Origin: DATBGZ01 sp036557785
GTDB taxonomy: Bacteria; Actinomycetota; Actinomycetes; Mycobacteriales; Micromonosporaceae
Direction: 5' to 3'
Length of the DNA stretch: 64,000 nucleotides
Assembly (NCBI GenBank): GCA_036557785.1
Contig: DATBGZ010000063.1
Span: 1 to 64,000, forward strand
Shown: positions 42,698 through 51,029 of the stretch, piece by piece
Layout: the number at the start of each line of letters is the position of its first letter
Position numbering within the stretch: the first letter of the stretch is position 1
Translations under genes and position numbers: made by a program
The notes under the pieces: model-generated
What the model saw: only the letters and a program-made list of their open reading frames with translations
The model's database searches: none
What the model was told of the DNA's origin: nothing

Positions 42698-42726
42698 ACC
42701 TTGCCACGCCGCGCTAAGCATGTCAA
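42698..42726 (-). promoter_or_regulatory. Promoter candidate for the precursor peptide gene
   Basis: On the minus strand TTGACA (42721-42726) is a perfect -35, followed after 17 bases by CAAGGT (42698-42703) as a weak -10. That gives a leader of roughly 35 bases before ATG 42657. A CATGT (42719-42723)/ACATG (42734-42738) inverted repeat overlaps it and could be an operator. Confidence 0.45.
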
Positions 42727-42815
42727 TGCCTTTACATGTAACTCGCAGAGGCGATAGCCTAACTCACCGTAGTGGCCGGCCGGACCCAGTTCGGACAGCC
42801 TCTATCACGGGCGAA

Positions 42816-43574
42816 ATGGAGTGCACACACGTGCTTGATCGGGACGAAGTAGCGGTACAGGCCGGGCTATGGAACATGTGGGCGCCTGTCTACGACGAAT
42901 GGCACAATCGCGACCCTGCAGAGGAGATTGACTTCCTGCGGAAGAGGGCGCCGGCCGACGGGCATGTTCTCGAACTGGGGGTCGGGACCGGGCGGGTCGC
43001 GTTGGGTCTCGCCCGGACTGGTCTTGAGGTCTACGGCCTCGATGTCTCTCCCGTGCAAGTAGAAGCGCTGCTCAAGAAGGTGCAGGCGTCGGACCGAGTG
43101 CACTGCTGGGTCGCAGACATGGCGGACTTCGACGTGCCTGTCCCAATGGACCTCGCGTATGCCACGTTTAGCACGCTGTTCTCGCTTCTGACCCAAGACC
43201 GACAGGTGTCCTTCTTCCTATCCGGCCGGCGTGCTTTGAAGGAAGGGGGCCGACTGGTTGTTCAGGCATATGTGCCGCCACCGGGCCTTATAAAGCCAAG
43301 CAAGAACCTCACAGTCCGAAAGGTCTCGCCCGACGGTATCGATGTGTCGGCCACGGTGGTAGACGTGGCGAGCCAGCGCATCTCGTTTCAGGAGCTCAGT
43401 ATCACACACGATGGGCGCGTCACTTTGCTGCCCGTGGAGCAACGATACAGTTGGCCGAGCGAGATTGACCTCATGGCGAGAATTGCCGGATTCGAACTTT
43501 GTGAGCGGTACGAGAACTACCGGGAAGCGCCGTACGGCAGCGGCAGCCCAGGTCATGTTTCAGTTTACCGATAG
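42816..43574 (+). CDS. Class I SAM-dependent methyltransferase
   Basis: 252 residues from ATG 42816; GTG 42831 with GGAG 9 bases upstream is an equally good start. WNMWAPVYDEWHNRDPAEEI leads into motif I HVLELGVGTGRVALGLARTG, then GLDVSPVQVEALLKKV and LAYATFSTLFSLLTQDRQVS. It resembles small methyltransferases of RiPP and antibiotic clusters. Likely target: the peptide N-terminus, a His/Asp side chain, or thioamide-adjacent atoms (inference). It opens the + strand half of the cluster, divergent from the precursor gene. Confidence 0.87.
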   Translation: MECTHVLDRDEVAVQAGLWNMWAPVYDEWHNRDPAEEIDFLRKRAPADGHVLELGVGTGRVALGLARTGLEVYGLDVSPVQVEALLKKVQASDRVHCWVADMADFDVPVPMDLAYATFSTLFSLLTQDRQVSFFLSGRRALKEGGRLVVQAYVPPPGLIKPSKNLTVRKVSPDGIDVSATVVDVASQRISFQELSITHDGRVTLLPVEQRYSWPSEIDLMARIAGFELCERYENYREAPYGSGSPGHVSVYR

Positions 43575-43678
43575 CACGACGCATAGACGGGGCCTCTCTA
43601 GCGGACTGGCGTCCGGCATCCTGTGCCCCAATTATCGCGCGCCCATGGAAGGCCAAGAGTGGACGAGGAGAAGCGGCG

Positions 43679-45013
43679 TTGACGGATAGGGCGCCTCATT
43701 TATCTTCCGACAAGACGGTTCACGTCTTCGTCGGACCCACGTTGACGGCCCGTGAGGTGCGCTCCGTACTGCCTGCGGCCACCGTTCATCCGCCGATCAG
43801 GCATGGCGACCTATTCGGCCTGAGACTATCGGAGGGCGACAGGGTTCTCATCGTGGATGGCCTTTTCCACCACGCACCCGCGATCCGGCACAAGGAGATA
43901 CTTTGGGTTATCGAGCGGGGAGTGCAGGTAGTCGGGGCGGCAAGCATGGGCGCCCTTCGTGCCGCCGAACTGTCGACCTACGGCATGGATGGAATGGGAT
44001 GGGTGTACTCGCAGTACCAGGCGGACGCCATCCGCGACGACGACGAGGTGGCAGTCGCACATACACGTGGGCCAGAATACCGGCAACTGAGCGTGCCACT
44101 GGTGAATTTCCGCTACGCCCTAACCGCAGCATTTGAGGCGGGCGTGATCAGCTCGGAGCAACGGGAATGGACTCTCCTTCAGTTGCGAGCCGAGCACTAT
44201 CCCCGCCGATCGTGGCAGTGGGTAGAGAACCTCTATGAACGCGGCTGGCCTGTGTATCTGGCGGGGCTGGAGCAGACAAGGAGGCTCTTCCGCTCCCAAG
44301 ATGCCGTCTGGGACGTGAAGAAGGCAGACGCTCTGATGGCACTGAACGTGCTCCGGACAGGTGACTTGCTACACCGCGCGGTACATCCTGCCCTCGCCGG
44401 CGACAGTTGGAAGACCACGTATCTCGCGATGTGGAAGAACGCGCATCACAAGCTTCGAGCAGAAGCCAGCGGGGATGAGGTGCGGGCCTCGCTGCTAGAC
44501 GTAATTCGCTACGCCCAGATTTTCCAGCCTGATTTCAAAGAACGCTGGGCGTCCTTCGTCACGCAGCGCTCTTCGGGTCCTTTGGTCCCTGAAGAATTGA
44601 TCCCATCGGCGGGCGCGGACTACTGGTGCACGCCGAGTGAGGTGGCGAGCCTGTCAGAGTCAGCCAGGAAGATGAAGGCGTACGTCCGGGCATTCGATAC
44701 TAAGGCACTCACCTGCGGCAGCGCGGACGACTGCGCGCCACTAGTCGAGAATTGGGTGAGCGTATTACAACGAGTTGCCTTGGCCCGCGCGGTCGATAGC
44801 GAGATGCGTTCGACCCTAGATGGCTGGGAGGACCGGGCTGTCTCCGAGGCTGCGCTGATTGCTCGACTATGCAGCACATGGTCCTTAGCCCCTAATGACA
44901 ATGCCGGGCTCGAGGCGGCGTCGCGTGATCGCGGATTTCGAGATAGTGGGGAGGCGCTCGCTGCCGCGGAGCGGTTCTTCTTCCTGGCACTCGCGGAGGA
45001 GGCCCTATCGTGA
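43679..45013 (+). CDS. TfuA-like protein (thioamidation partner)
   Basis: 444 residues from TTG 43679, set by GAGGAG at 43665-43670. VHVFVGPTLTAREVRSVLPA, DRVLIVDGLFHHAPAIRHKE, ILWVIERGVQVVGAASMGAL and RAAELSTYGMDGMGWVYSQY are the diagnostic TfuA core, which in thioamide pathways works with YcaO to deliver or activate sulfur. About 200 further C-terminal residues are helical and not part of the usual short TfuA, so this is a long variant. The stop overlaps the YcaO start. Confidence 0.9.
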   Translation: MTDRAPHLSSDKTVHVFVGPTLTAREVRSVLPAATVHPPIRHGDLFGLRLSEGDRVLIVDGLFHHAPAIRHKEILWVIERGVQVVGAASMGALRAAELSTYGMDGMGWVYSQYQADAIRDDDEVAVAHTRGPEYRQLSVPLVNFRYALTAAFEAGVISSEQREWTLLQLRAEHYPRRSWQWVENLYERGWPVYLAGLEQTRRLFRSQDAVWDVKKADALMALNVLRTGDLLHRAVHPALAGDSWKTTYLAMWKNAHHKLRAEASGDEVRASLLDVIRYAQIFQPDFKERWASFVTQRSSGPLVPEELIPSAGADYWCTPSEVASLSESARKMKAYVRAFDTKALTCGSADDCAPLVENWVSVLQRVALARAVDSEMRSTLDGWEDRAVSEAALIARLCSTWSLAPNDNAGLEAASRDRGFRDSGEALAAAERFFFLALAEEALS

Positions 45014-46191
45014 TGGTCCACGAGCTGCCATTCGCAGGAGATAATAGGAAGCGCTTCAAGCAGGGCACGCACCGCGAGCGACATCCAGATGTCACGTGGG
45101 CCACCATCGTCGACATGTTGCCTTCGTTCGGTATTACGAGAGTCGCCGACGTGACGGGTTTGGACTGGCTCGGCGTTCCTGTGGCCGTCGCAGTTCGCCC
45201 ATTGTCTCAAACACTCGCGGTGTCACAAGGTAAGGGGTTGTCGCAAACGCTTGCTCGTGTCGGAGCAGTAATGGAGAGCGTTGAGCTCTGGCACGCAGAA
45301 CAATTTCGACCGGCAGAAGCCGTACGTGGGCCGGCGAGTGATCTGAACCTTCCATATGACCTATTCGGCTTGCAGCAACGTCCGGGTAGCCTCCTGACAG
45401 AACGATGGGTGTTGGACTGGACGATCGCCACCGGCCTCTTGTCAGGCGAACCGGCCTTTGTGCCAGTCGACGCAGTAAGGCTGTCCTTCACACTATCTGA
45501 GCGCCTTCCCGCCATGGGGCCGAATGGGCTCTTCTCCAGTAGCAACGGCCTAGCGAGTGGGAACAGCGTGGCAGAGGCGGCGTTGCATGGCCTCTACGAA
45601 CTGCTTGAGCGACACATCATCAGCTCGTGCGGGCGCGACGACATCTTCTCAATCGACCGAGCGTCGCTTTGCGACCGAGTGGCGGGGACGGTCCTTCAGC
45701 CCGTGATCCTTGACGCAGCGGTGCAACTTGAAGTGCAGGGCATCCGGAACGCGCTTGGCATCCCGTGCTATCGGGCATGTCTGACTACGCATGACTTTCC
45801 CCTCCTCGCATTGGGCAGCGGAAGTCATTCCGATCCATCCGTCGCACTCTCGCGCGCGATAACCGAGGCAGCCCAGAGTCGACTGACCGAGATCGTTGGC
45901 ACCCGGGACGATATCGATGAGGCGAGCTACCGCTCTGTCGGCGCCCTATTCCCATCCGAGGTTAGCGACGCAAAGCTGATTCTGGAGAGCGACCTCGCCT
46001 GGAACTCCGCATACGGCGACGAAGATATCGGTCAGGAGGTGCGGTCAGTCGCCAGAGCCGTGGTCTCGCTAACGGGAGTGGAACCGCTCGCGGTAACACT
46101 ATCGGACCCGACGTCCCCGATCGCTGTCGTGAAGGTTGTCGCGCCCGGGCTCGCGTACAACGCAGAACGCACTCACACGCCCCAACTGTAG
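45010..46191 (+). CDS. YcaO-domain ATP-dependent backbone-modifying enzyme
   Basis: 393 residues; GTG 45010 (GGAGGAGG 7 bases upstream) or ATG 45013, overlapping the TfuA stop. Key YcaO signatures: GKGLSQTLARVGAVMESVEL, LFSSSNGLASGNSVAEAALH, GLYELLERHIISS (ATP-Mg binding Glu residues) and RAITEAAQSRLTEIVGTRDD. It ends HTPQL, without the PxPxP tail typical of azole-forming cyclodehydratases. With its coupled TfuA partner it should convert backbone amides to thioamides, consuming ATP. No separate RRE/PqqD protein is visible. Confidence 0.93.
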   Translation: MMVHELPFAGDNRKRFKQGTHRERHPDVTWATIVDMLPSFGITRVADVTGLDWLGVPVAVAVRPLSQTLAVSQGKGLSQTLARVGAVMESVELWHAEQFRPAEAVRGPASDLNLPYDLFGLQQRPGSLLTERWVLDWTIATGLLSGEPAFVPVDAVRLSFTLSERLPAMGPNGLFSSSNGLASGNSVAEAALHGLYELLERHIISSCGRDDIFSIDRASLCDRVAGTVLQPVILDAAVQLEVQGIRNALGIPCYRACLTTHDFPLLALGSGSHSDPSVALSRAITEAAQSRLTEIVGTRDDIDEASYRSVGALFPSEVSDAKLILESDLAWNSAYGDEDIGQEVRSVARAVVSLTGVEPLAVTLSDPTSPIAVVKVVAPGLAYNAERTHTPQL

Positions 46192-46210
46192 TCGATACGG
46201 AGGCGCCGCA

Positions 46211-46549
46211 ATGTATGCCATCCTCAGCGTCACGGCAACTTCCCTGTTACTGATCCGCATGGTCGTGGCTGGCTTCCTCCAGCGACCCGGGCGCTTTCTG
46301 AGTTGGCCTATGTTCACGCGAATGTCGATTGTGCTCCCACGTCTAACTCTTTCTGAAGGGACGGCTGTCAACATCTTCTCTGTGCGTGCGCCCGGCGCCT
46401 ACACGGTCGGTACGGGCGAGTTGCAACTCATGATCGACTACCTGCGTGACCGCGGTCTCGAGGTGACAGGAGGTGGGGTAGTCATGTGGGCAGGAGGCAC
46501 GTCGGAGTTCCGAGTGGTGACTGGCCGTGTGGTTGTTGACGGCGATTGA
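46211..46549 (+). CDS. Small membrane protein paired with the HTTM protein
   Basis: 112 residues from ATG 46211. One N-terminal hydrophobic helix (MYAILSVTATSLLLIRMVVA) precedes a beta-rich hydrophilic domain (FTRMSIVLPRLTLSEGTAVN, TGELQLMIDYLRDRGLEVTG). It overlaps the HTTM-like gene by 23 bases. I know no certain family; SdpA- or DUF5819-like partners of HTTM proteins would have a similar layout. Likely membrane-bound and exposing its domain on one side. Confidence 0.65.
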   Translation: MYAILSVTATSLLLIRMVVAGFLQRPGRFLSWPMFTRMSIVLPRLTLSEGTAVNIFSVRAPGAYTVGTGELQLMIDYLRDRGLEVTGGGVVMWAGGTSEFRVVTGRVVVDGD

Positions 46550-47366
46550 GCACGGCTTCGCGCTGAACACCCACGAGTGGAGGCTTCAGGCATTCCGTGT
46601 CATGCTCGGCCTCGGCTGCTTTGTCAAGACGGGCGTCAGTGTCTTCTGCGGAGACTGGGGTCGAGTGGACCAGCGCGCGTTTGGCTATTATTCAGTCCTC
46701 AGGCGCCACGGCCACGTTCGAGCGGAGCTTATCCGGCTTACGCATAAGCCTCTTCTGGTCATTCGGCTGATTGCCAGCGCGGCGCTCATGGCCGGTGTTG
46801 GCTCACGAATTGCATGTTGCGTTCTAGGGCTCGGACTTTTTGCAGAACTGTATTGGGAATACAGATTCAACACCATCTACCTAATGTGTTGTCTACTAGC
46901 GATCTTGCCCGCCGAGCGACTTGACGGCTACTCCGACCGAGTCGTCAGTTCTCAAGGCAACACCTGGGCGCAGGCGCTAGTTGTTCTAGTCACGATTGAC
47001 CTCTACTGGAACAGCGCCTGGTGCAAGATTCGTTCTGCGCAGTTTCGAAGCGGGATGCTGCTTGCTCAAGTCTTCAACGGCGCAGCCTCGCTACGCCATT
47101 TGATGCCCAGGTGGGAATTCTGGCACCCAGCATGGCTAGGACGAATGGCGCGCGCGCCCGGAGCTGCTGGAGTCTGGCAGACGCTGTCGATCGGCGTGAT
47201 TGGCGCTGAGGTGCTGCTGCCAATAGGCCTCCTCTTCCCGGAGCAATGGGCAATGACGGCGGTTGTTGGCCTGGTCCTCCACGTTGGTTTCGTCATACTC
47301 CTGCCCTTGCGCTTGATCCCGTTCCAAATCGTTACGATCAGCACCTATCTACTGTTTCTCCGGTAG
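46527..47366 (+). CDS. HTTM-like multipass membrane protein
   Basis: 279 residues from GTG 46527, overlapping the previous gene. About 6-7 membrane helices. The stretch LVTIDLYWNSAWCKIRSAQF, then RSGMLLAQVF, matches the HTTM motif Y-x-x-A-G-x-x-K-...-W-x-x-G, and the end EVLLPIGLLFPEQWAMTAVV, LHVGFVILLPLRLIP is typical. HTTM proteins are related to vitamin K-dependent gamma-carboxylase and SdpB and recur in RiPP and toxin clusters. In this cluster it may modify, process or give immunity to the peptide (inference). Catalytic His/Lys residues of true carboxylases are not evident. Confidence 0.75.
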   Translation: MWLLTAIEHGFALNTHEWRLQAFRVMLGLGCFVKTGVSVFCGDWGRVDQRAFGYYSVLRRHGHVRAELIRLTHKPLLVIRLIASAALMAGVGSRIACCVLGLGLFAELYWEYRFNTIYLMCCLLAILPAERLDGYSDRVVSSQGNTWAQALVVLVTIDLYWNSAWCKIRSAQFRSGMLLAQVFNGAASLRHLMPRWEFWHPAWLGRMARAPGAAGVWQTLSIGVIGAEVLLPIGLLFPEQWAMTAVVGLVLHVGFVILLPLRLIPFQIVTISTYLLFLR

Positions 47367-47459
47367 GTCGTGGAGCGCGGGACTTGCCGAACGGCCGACG
47401 ACTCGTAAGGTCCCGCCGCGAGGGGCGGTAGATAGCCTATTGCATTGGAGGACGCAGAC

Positions 47460-48794
47460 GTGGCCAGGCATCTTACGGACAGCGACATCATTACGGTCGC
47501 CTCCGATTCGCTGGACGACTGGCGTGACGAGCGAGTCGGGCGAGACGGAGTGCCGCAAATCGGGATTGGCGTTGGTGTCGGTGCCCTTGCAAGGTGCGTG
47601 GGAGACATCGACGCGTTCAGGCACCAAGTGTGGGATCGTCACACGAACCTGCATCGGTCAGGCACGGTTCCAACGGACCTACTTCACCTTCGAGATGTCG
47701 ACCGTCTCTTGACCGAGTCATCATCACTCCGCATGTCAGAAGTCCGGCTAGTGCGCGATGGTCGAGCCCTACCGCCCGAGTCCTACCTACTTACACATCG
47801 ATCCACAGGCTTGAGCGACGGTCTGACAGAGGTAGAGCGGATATCGCGCCTGATGGTGGAGGGCTCGCCCGACCCTGACAAGGTACTTCGCGCCATGGAT
47901 GAGGGTGCGACCTTGGTGCTGCACCGCCTGCACATGGTTCATGCGCCACTCGCTCAGTTCTGTAGGGAACTGGAGTTGTCAATGGGGCACCGCTGCCAGA
48001 TCAACGCCTACGTAACGCCTGCTGGTGCTCGAGGCCTGAATGTTCATGACGATCCCCATCACGTCTTCGTGCTGCAGTCGTTCGGCTCGAAGACGTGGGA
48101 GATATTTCCGACGCCATCGGAGCGGGGCGAGGGTGCCAGTCGCAGCCATAGAGTCAGCCTGATGCCGGGTGATGTGCTGTACCTTCCTGTCGGTACGCCT
48201 CACTCCGCGCGCGCCCAGGAGGAGATGTCGGGTCACATCACAGTGGGAATCACGGCGACCACCTGGAGCGATGCGCTCAATCTCCTCATCTCGGAATCGG
48301 TTAGAGCGCTACAGAACAGCACAGCTCGTTGCCTTCCGGTGGGCTGGCTCACAGATCCGAGTTTGCTCCTGCCCGAGCTTCTCGGACACAGAGATAACAT
48401 GTCGACTTCCATTGCTCAGACGGATGTCTCCAAGGTCTGCGCGCTGCTCGCAGAGAAGTTCCTCACGTCTCGGAGACGTCTTGTTGGTGGATCTTTGTAT
48501 GATCGGCACTTGTTGCCGACTCTAAGCGACCAGTCAGGATTGTCGCGACGGCCCGGAGCCGTAGCCGCTAGAACCATGGACGTCAGGAAGAGTCGAATTC
48601 TATTGCTCCTCGGCGACCGCGTTCTCGACTGTCCAGGATACTTGGCAGAAGCGCTCGAAATAGTTGCAGAAAGGGCTACCCTTGTCCCAAAGGATCTTAG
48701 CGGAACTCTCGATTCTGCGAGTCGTTTAGTGCTATGCCGACGTCTTGTGTGTGAAGGTTATCTTACCTTCTCTGCCCAAGATCGTTCGGTCTAG
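47460..48794 (+). CDS. JmjC/cupin-4-type 2-oxoglutarate oxygenase
   Basis: 444 residues from GTG 47460 (GGAGGA 8 bases upstream; TTG 47445 also in frame). The HxD motif NVHDDPHHVFVLQSFGSKTW near residue 194 and the distal His in GDVLYLPVGTPHSARAQEEM define the double-stranded beta-helix core of the ribosomal-oxygenase (YcfD/MINA-like) branch; a long C-terminal helical region with a winged-helix-like tail (CPGYLAEALEIVAERA) also fits that branch. Such enzymes hydroxylate Arg, His or Asp side chains in proteins. The precursor's C-terminal segment offers Arg35, His39 and Asp40, so it may be the target (inference). It ends the + strand operon. Confidence 0.85.
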   Translation: MARHLTDSDIITVASDSLDDWRDERVGRDGVPQIGIGVGVGALARCVGDIDAFRHQVWDRHTNLHRSGTVPTDLLHLRDVDRLLTESSSLRMSEVRLVRDGRALPPESYLLTHRSTGLSDGLTEVERISRLMVEGSPDPDKVLRAMDEGATLVLHRLHMVHAPLAQFCRELELSMGHRCQINAYVTPAGARGLNVHDDPHHVFVLQSFGSKTWEIFPTPSERGEGASRSHRVSLMPGDVLYLPVGTPHSARAQEEMSGHITVGITATTWSDALNLLISESVRALQNSTARCLPVGWLTDPSLLLPELLGHRDNMSTSIAQTDVSKVCALLAEKFLTSRRRLVGGSLYDRHLLPTLSDQSGLSRRPGAVAARTMDVRKSRILLLLGDRVLDCPGYLAEALEIVAERATLVPKDLSGTLDSASRLVLCRRLVCEGYLTFSAQDRSV

Positions 48795-48915
48795 CCCGAG
48801 CCTTTCAGTGCCGATGCGAGGGTGGCGTGGCGTGAACATAGAAGCGCCCTCTGCCTGGGACGATAGGACTTGTCGAAGGTTCCGTCCGTCCGAGGTGAAG
48901 GGCACTCGCGAGCTG

Positions 48916-49287
48916 GTGCGACGCGAGGTCGCATGTGTCAAGTGGGCTCGTAGTTGTGGAGGCCGATGATGGTCGGGACGTAGCCCCAGGTCAGTGCTCG
49001 ATGCCTGTCCCTGCTCGGACGTGCGTCGCTGGTGACGGCGGGGTGCGGAGCTCCGGGTTCAAGCCCAAGGGCTGCCGTTCCATCCGGCGGTTACAGGTGA
49101 CAGGAAGATCGGCCGGGTGAACGTGAGTGAACCCTCTCAAGCCTCGTCAGAGTGAGCCCCGTGGATGGGTAGCTGTACTGGGGTGTAAGAGCTGGCCGCT
49201 GGGAAGCGGCAGGCGGCGGCCGGAGTCACCTTGCCGGTCGTGGGAGCACCGCCGCTCCGGGGTATGGGAGGCACCCGGCAACTACCC
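48916..49287 (+). mobile_element. Group II intron 5' fragment
   Basis: From GTGCGACGCGAGGTCGC at 48916 the sequence has the look of the 5' end of a bacterial group II intron: the GTGCG start, the small first stem GCGAC/GTCGC, AAGTGGGCTCG, later GGTGACAGGAAG and GAACGTGAGTGAACCC, and AGAGTGAGCCC, which are typical of domain I of actinobacterial introns. It stops before a reverse-transcriptase gene and before domain V, so only the 5' part is left. The border to the next pseudogene near 49287 is approximate. Class assignment needs a structure search. Confidence 0.5.
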
Positions 49288-49720
49288 GCCGAGCGTACGA
49301 CCTCATTGTCATGTGTAACTTCCTCACCAATACCGATATCGCAGAACAGTTTGCTGCCGAGATCGAACTGCTGTCCGCTTCCCTAAGCCCGGGCGGCTTG
49401 CTCGTCGCAATCGGCGCGGTGGGCGGGCGCTATCCCGCTGTGTACGCCCGTCTTGACACGATCCTGGCGCAAACGCGGTTGCGACGACTCGACGACTCAC
49501 CCACCCGATCCAGGCCCATGTCGACGAACGGCAGCGGAATCTCATCGGCGCCCAGATCCGCGGCGACGTCGCGTTCTCATCCGCCCTCGCCCCCATGTCC
49601 TTCGCAACGGCACAACACCGGTTGCCGGAGGACGTCACCAACCTCGACCAAGACATCGGATCCCCCGCAGTTCCAGGTAAGGGCCTAGAAGAACCAGTGG
49701 CAACGCATGACCCGCTCGGC
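49288..49720 (+). pseudogene. Methyltransferase C-terminal remnant
   Basis: The frame YDLIVMCNFLTNTDIAEQFA, then ASLSPGGLLVAIGAVGGRYP and LDTILAQTRLRRL, looks like the second half of a SAM methyltransferase ('YDLIV...PGG'). After about 49490 the sequence continues in another frame (THPIQAHVDERQRNLIGAQI, then FSSALAPMSFATAQHRLPED), so a frameshift is present. The N-terminal half with the SAM-binding glycine motif is absent and replaced by the intron fragment. Dead gene. Confidence 0.55.
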
Positions 49721-49868
49721 GATCCTGACCCGCGCGTATGGGAGCGCCGCCGCGACACCGCACCGCATACTGGCCGTGTCGAGCGGCATCCTCATCCGCG
49801 AGTCGCTCGCTCCCGCGACCGGATCTCCGCGAACCGGGCACGCTCGTGCCGATAAGAGCGTGGGCCAT

Positions 49869-50168
49869 TTACTTTTTGAGAGATCTCCACTGCTCGTACG
49901 CCGCAATGGCGTCGCCGGTCAATGCCACTACATCGACGTACGTTGGGGTTGCCGCGACTCGAAGCCTGCCGTCTCTTGTTTGCCCAAGTACCACGCACTG
50001 CAGTCGCCGGCCGACCTCGGGCCAGGGCTCGCCCGGCCTGTCGCTGATGTACGAGCTATCCACGAACCCTCGTTCGCCGTCCTCAGACTCGATCAGCAGC
50101 CCATACGGCGCGTGGCCGACGACCGAACAATGAACGATGTCGTACCTGCGCCGCGCCGGCGTGTCCAT
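49869..50168 (-). CDS. S1-like domain protein
   Basis: 99 residues from ATG 50168 (a longer in-frame start lies at 50189). VHCSVVGHAPYGLLIESEDG, RGFVDSSYISDRPGEP and GRRLQCVVLGQTRDGRLRVA give the five-strand S1/OB pattern seen in small actinobacterial RNA-binding proteins. It is probably cytoplasmic and RNA-binding. No operon partner is close; it lies among debris. Confidence 0.7.
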   Translation of the reverse strand: MDTPARRRYDIVHCSVVGHAPYGLLIESEDGERGFVDSSYISDRPGEPWPEVGRRLQCVVLGQTRDGRLRVAATPTYVDVVALTGDAIAAYEQWRSLKK

Positions 50169-50253
50169 CTTTGACCCCCAAGGAAACATCCTCACATGCC
50201 GCTGATCGTGCGTTTCTGCCGATGATCGCGCCTCCCTGGCTCCCAGAGCGACG

Positions 50254-50644
50254 TCACGTGGCGAGCACGGCGGTGAGCATCGAGAGGTACGACTCGTGGG
50301 CGAGACGCAGGTTGTCAAGGTCGGACGTCTCGAACCACGCCACAGCGTCGTGTTCGTCCGGCGCGGCGTTGGCGGGTGTTCCGGGCATGTCGAACGTCGC
50401 GGTGTGGATCTCGTGCATCGGCGGGCTGGACGGCTCTGGCGCCGTGATCCCCAACTCCCCCCGAAGCTCGCGGACAAGGCTCTCCTTCGGATCCTCTCCG
50501 TCGTCGACATTGCCGCCTGGCAGGTCCCACATCGGGATACCAGCGGCGTCCGGCGCTTCGATGACACAGCAACACCCGGTCGCCGTCGCGAAGGACGGCC
50601 GCCACGATCTGGACCGGCCAGGAGTCGTCAGCGGAGGTCGTCAT
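50254..50644 (-). pseudogene. NUDIX hydrolase with one-base deletion
   Basis: The 5' frame VQIVAAVLRDGDRVLLCHRS, AGRRWYPDV and the 3' frame WDLPGGNVDDGEDPKESLVR, ELRGELGI form one NUDIX domain when one base is added near 50533 (YPDV-WDLPGG). The NUDIX box reads G-x5-E-x7-RELRGELGI; the first Glu of the usual EE is Gly, so even the intact protein would have an unusual metal site. It is a pseudogene, or a sequencing error would restore it. Confidence 0.75.
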
Positions 50645-51029
50645 CGGGACATTCTGACCCATGCGGATTTACCGCCGCGGGCGTCGTAGCGCTGTCGTGC
50701 GGCCAGCGGGTCGCTCGAACTCGCTCCTGTTGGGTGGCTCAGCTCGGATCGCGACGACGAACGCGCCCATCTGCCGCCGTTGGCGCGCACCGTATGCGCC
50801 GATCGACGGTCGGCGGTCACTGAGTGCGACCGAAGCACGGTCTGGTTCTGATGAAAGGGCGTAGCGGGGGACCATACGATGCCCCTGTGGAATGTGTGCT
50901 GACGCGGGCCGACTTGGTATGCAGCCGTGCCTTCGACTGGCGATCGCTCCGCCGCAGCTCATCACGCGGCCACCGCATGCCTGGGACTTCTTCCCGGTCG
51001 GCGGCTGACCGTCTCCGGTGAGGTCCACT

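Noticed and set aside
42520..42726. Longer form of the precursor peptide starting upstream at 42726
   Set aside because: The added segment (MTCLARRGKVATVRALGPKG) overlaps the likely promoter and the strong ribosome binding site sits just before the inner ATG 42657.
43679..46191. Azole-forming (TOMM) cyclodehydratase interpretation of YcaO
   Set aside because: No E1-like or dehydrogenase partner, no PxPxP C-terminus, a TfuA partner instead, and no Cys/Ser/Thr in the precursor tail.
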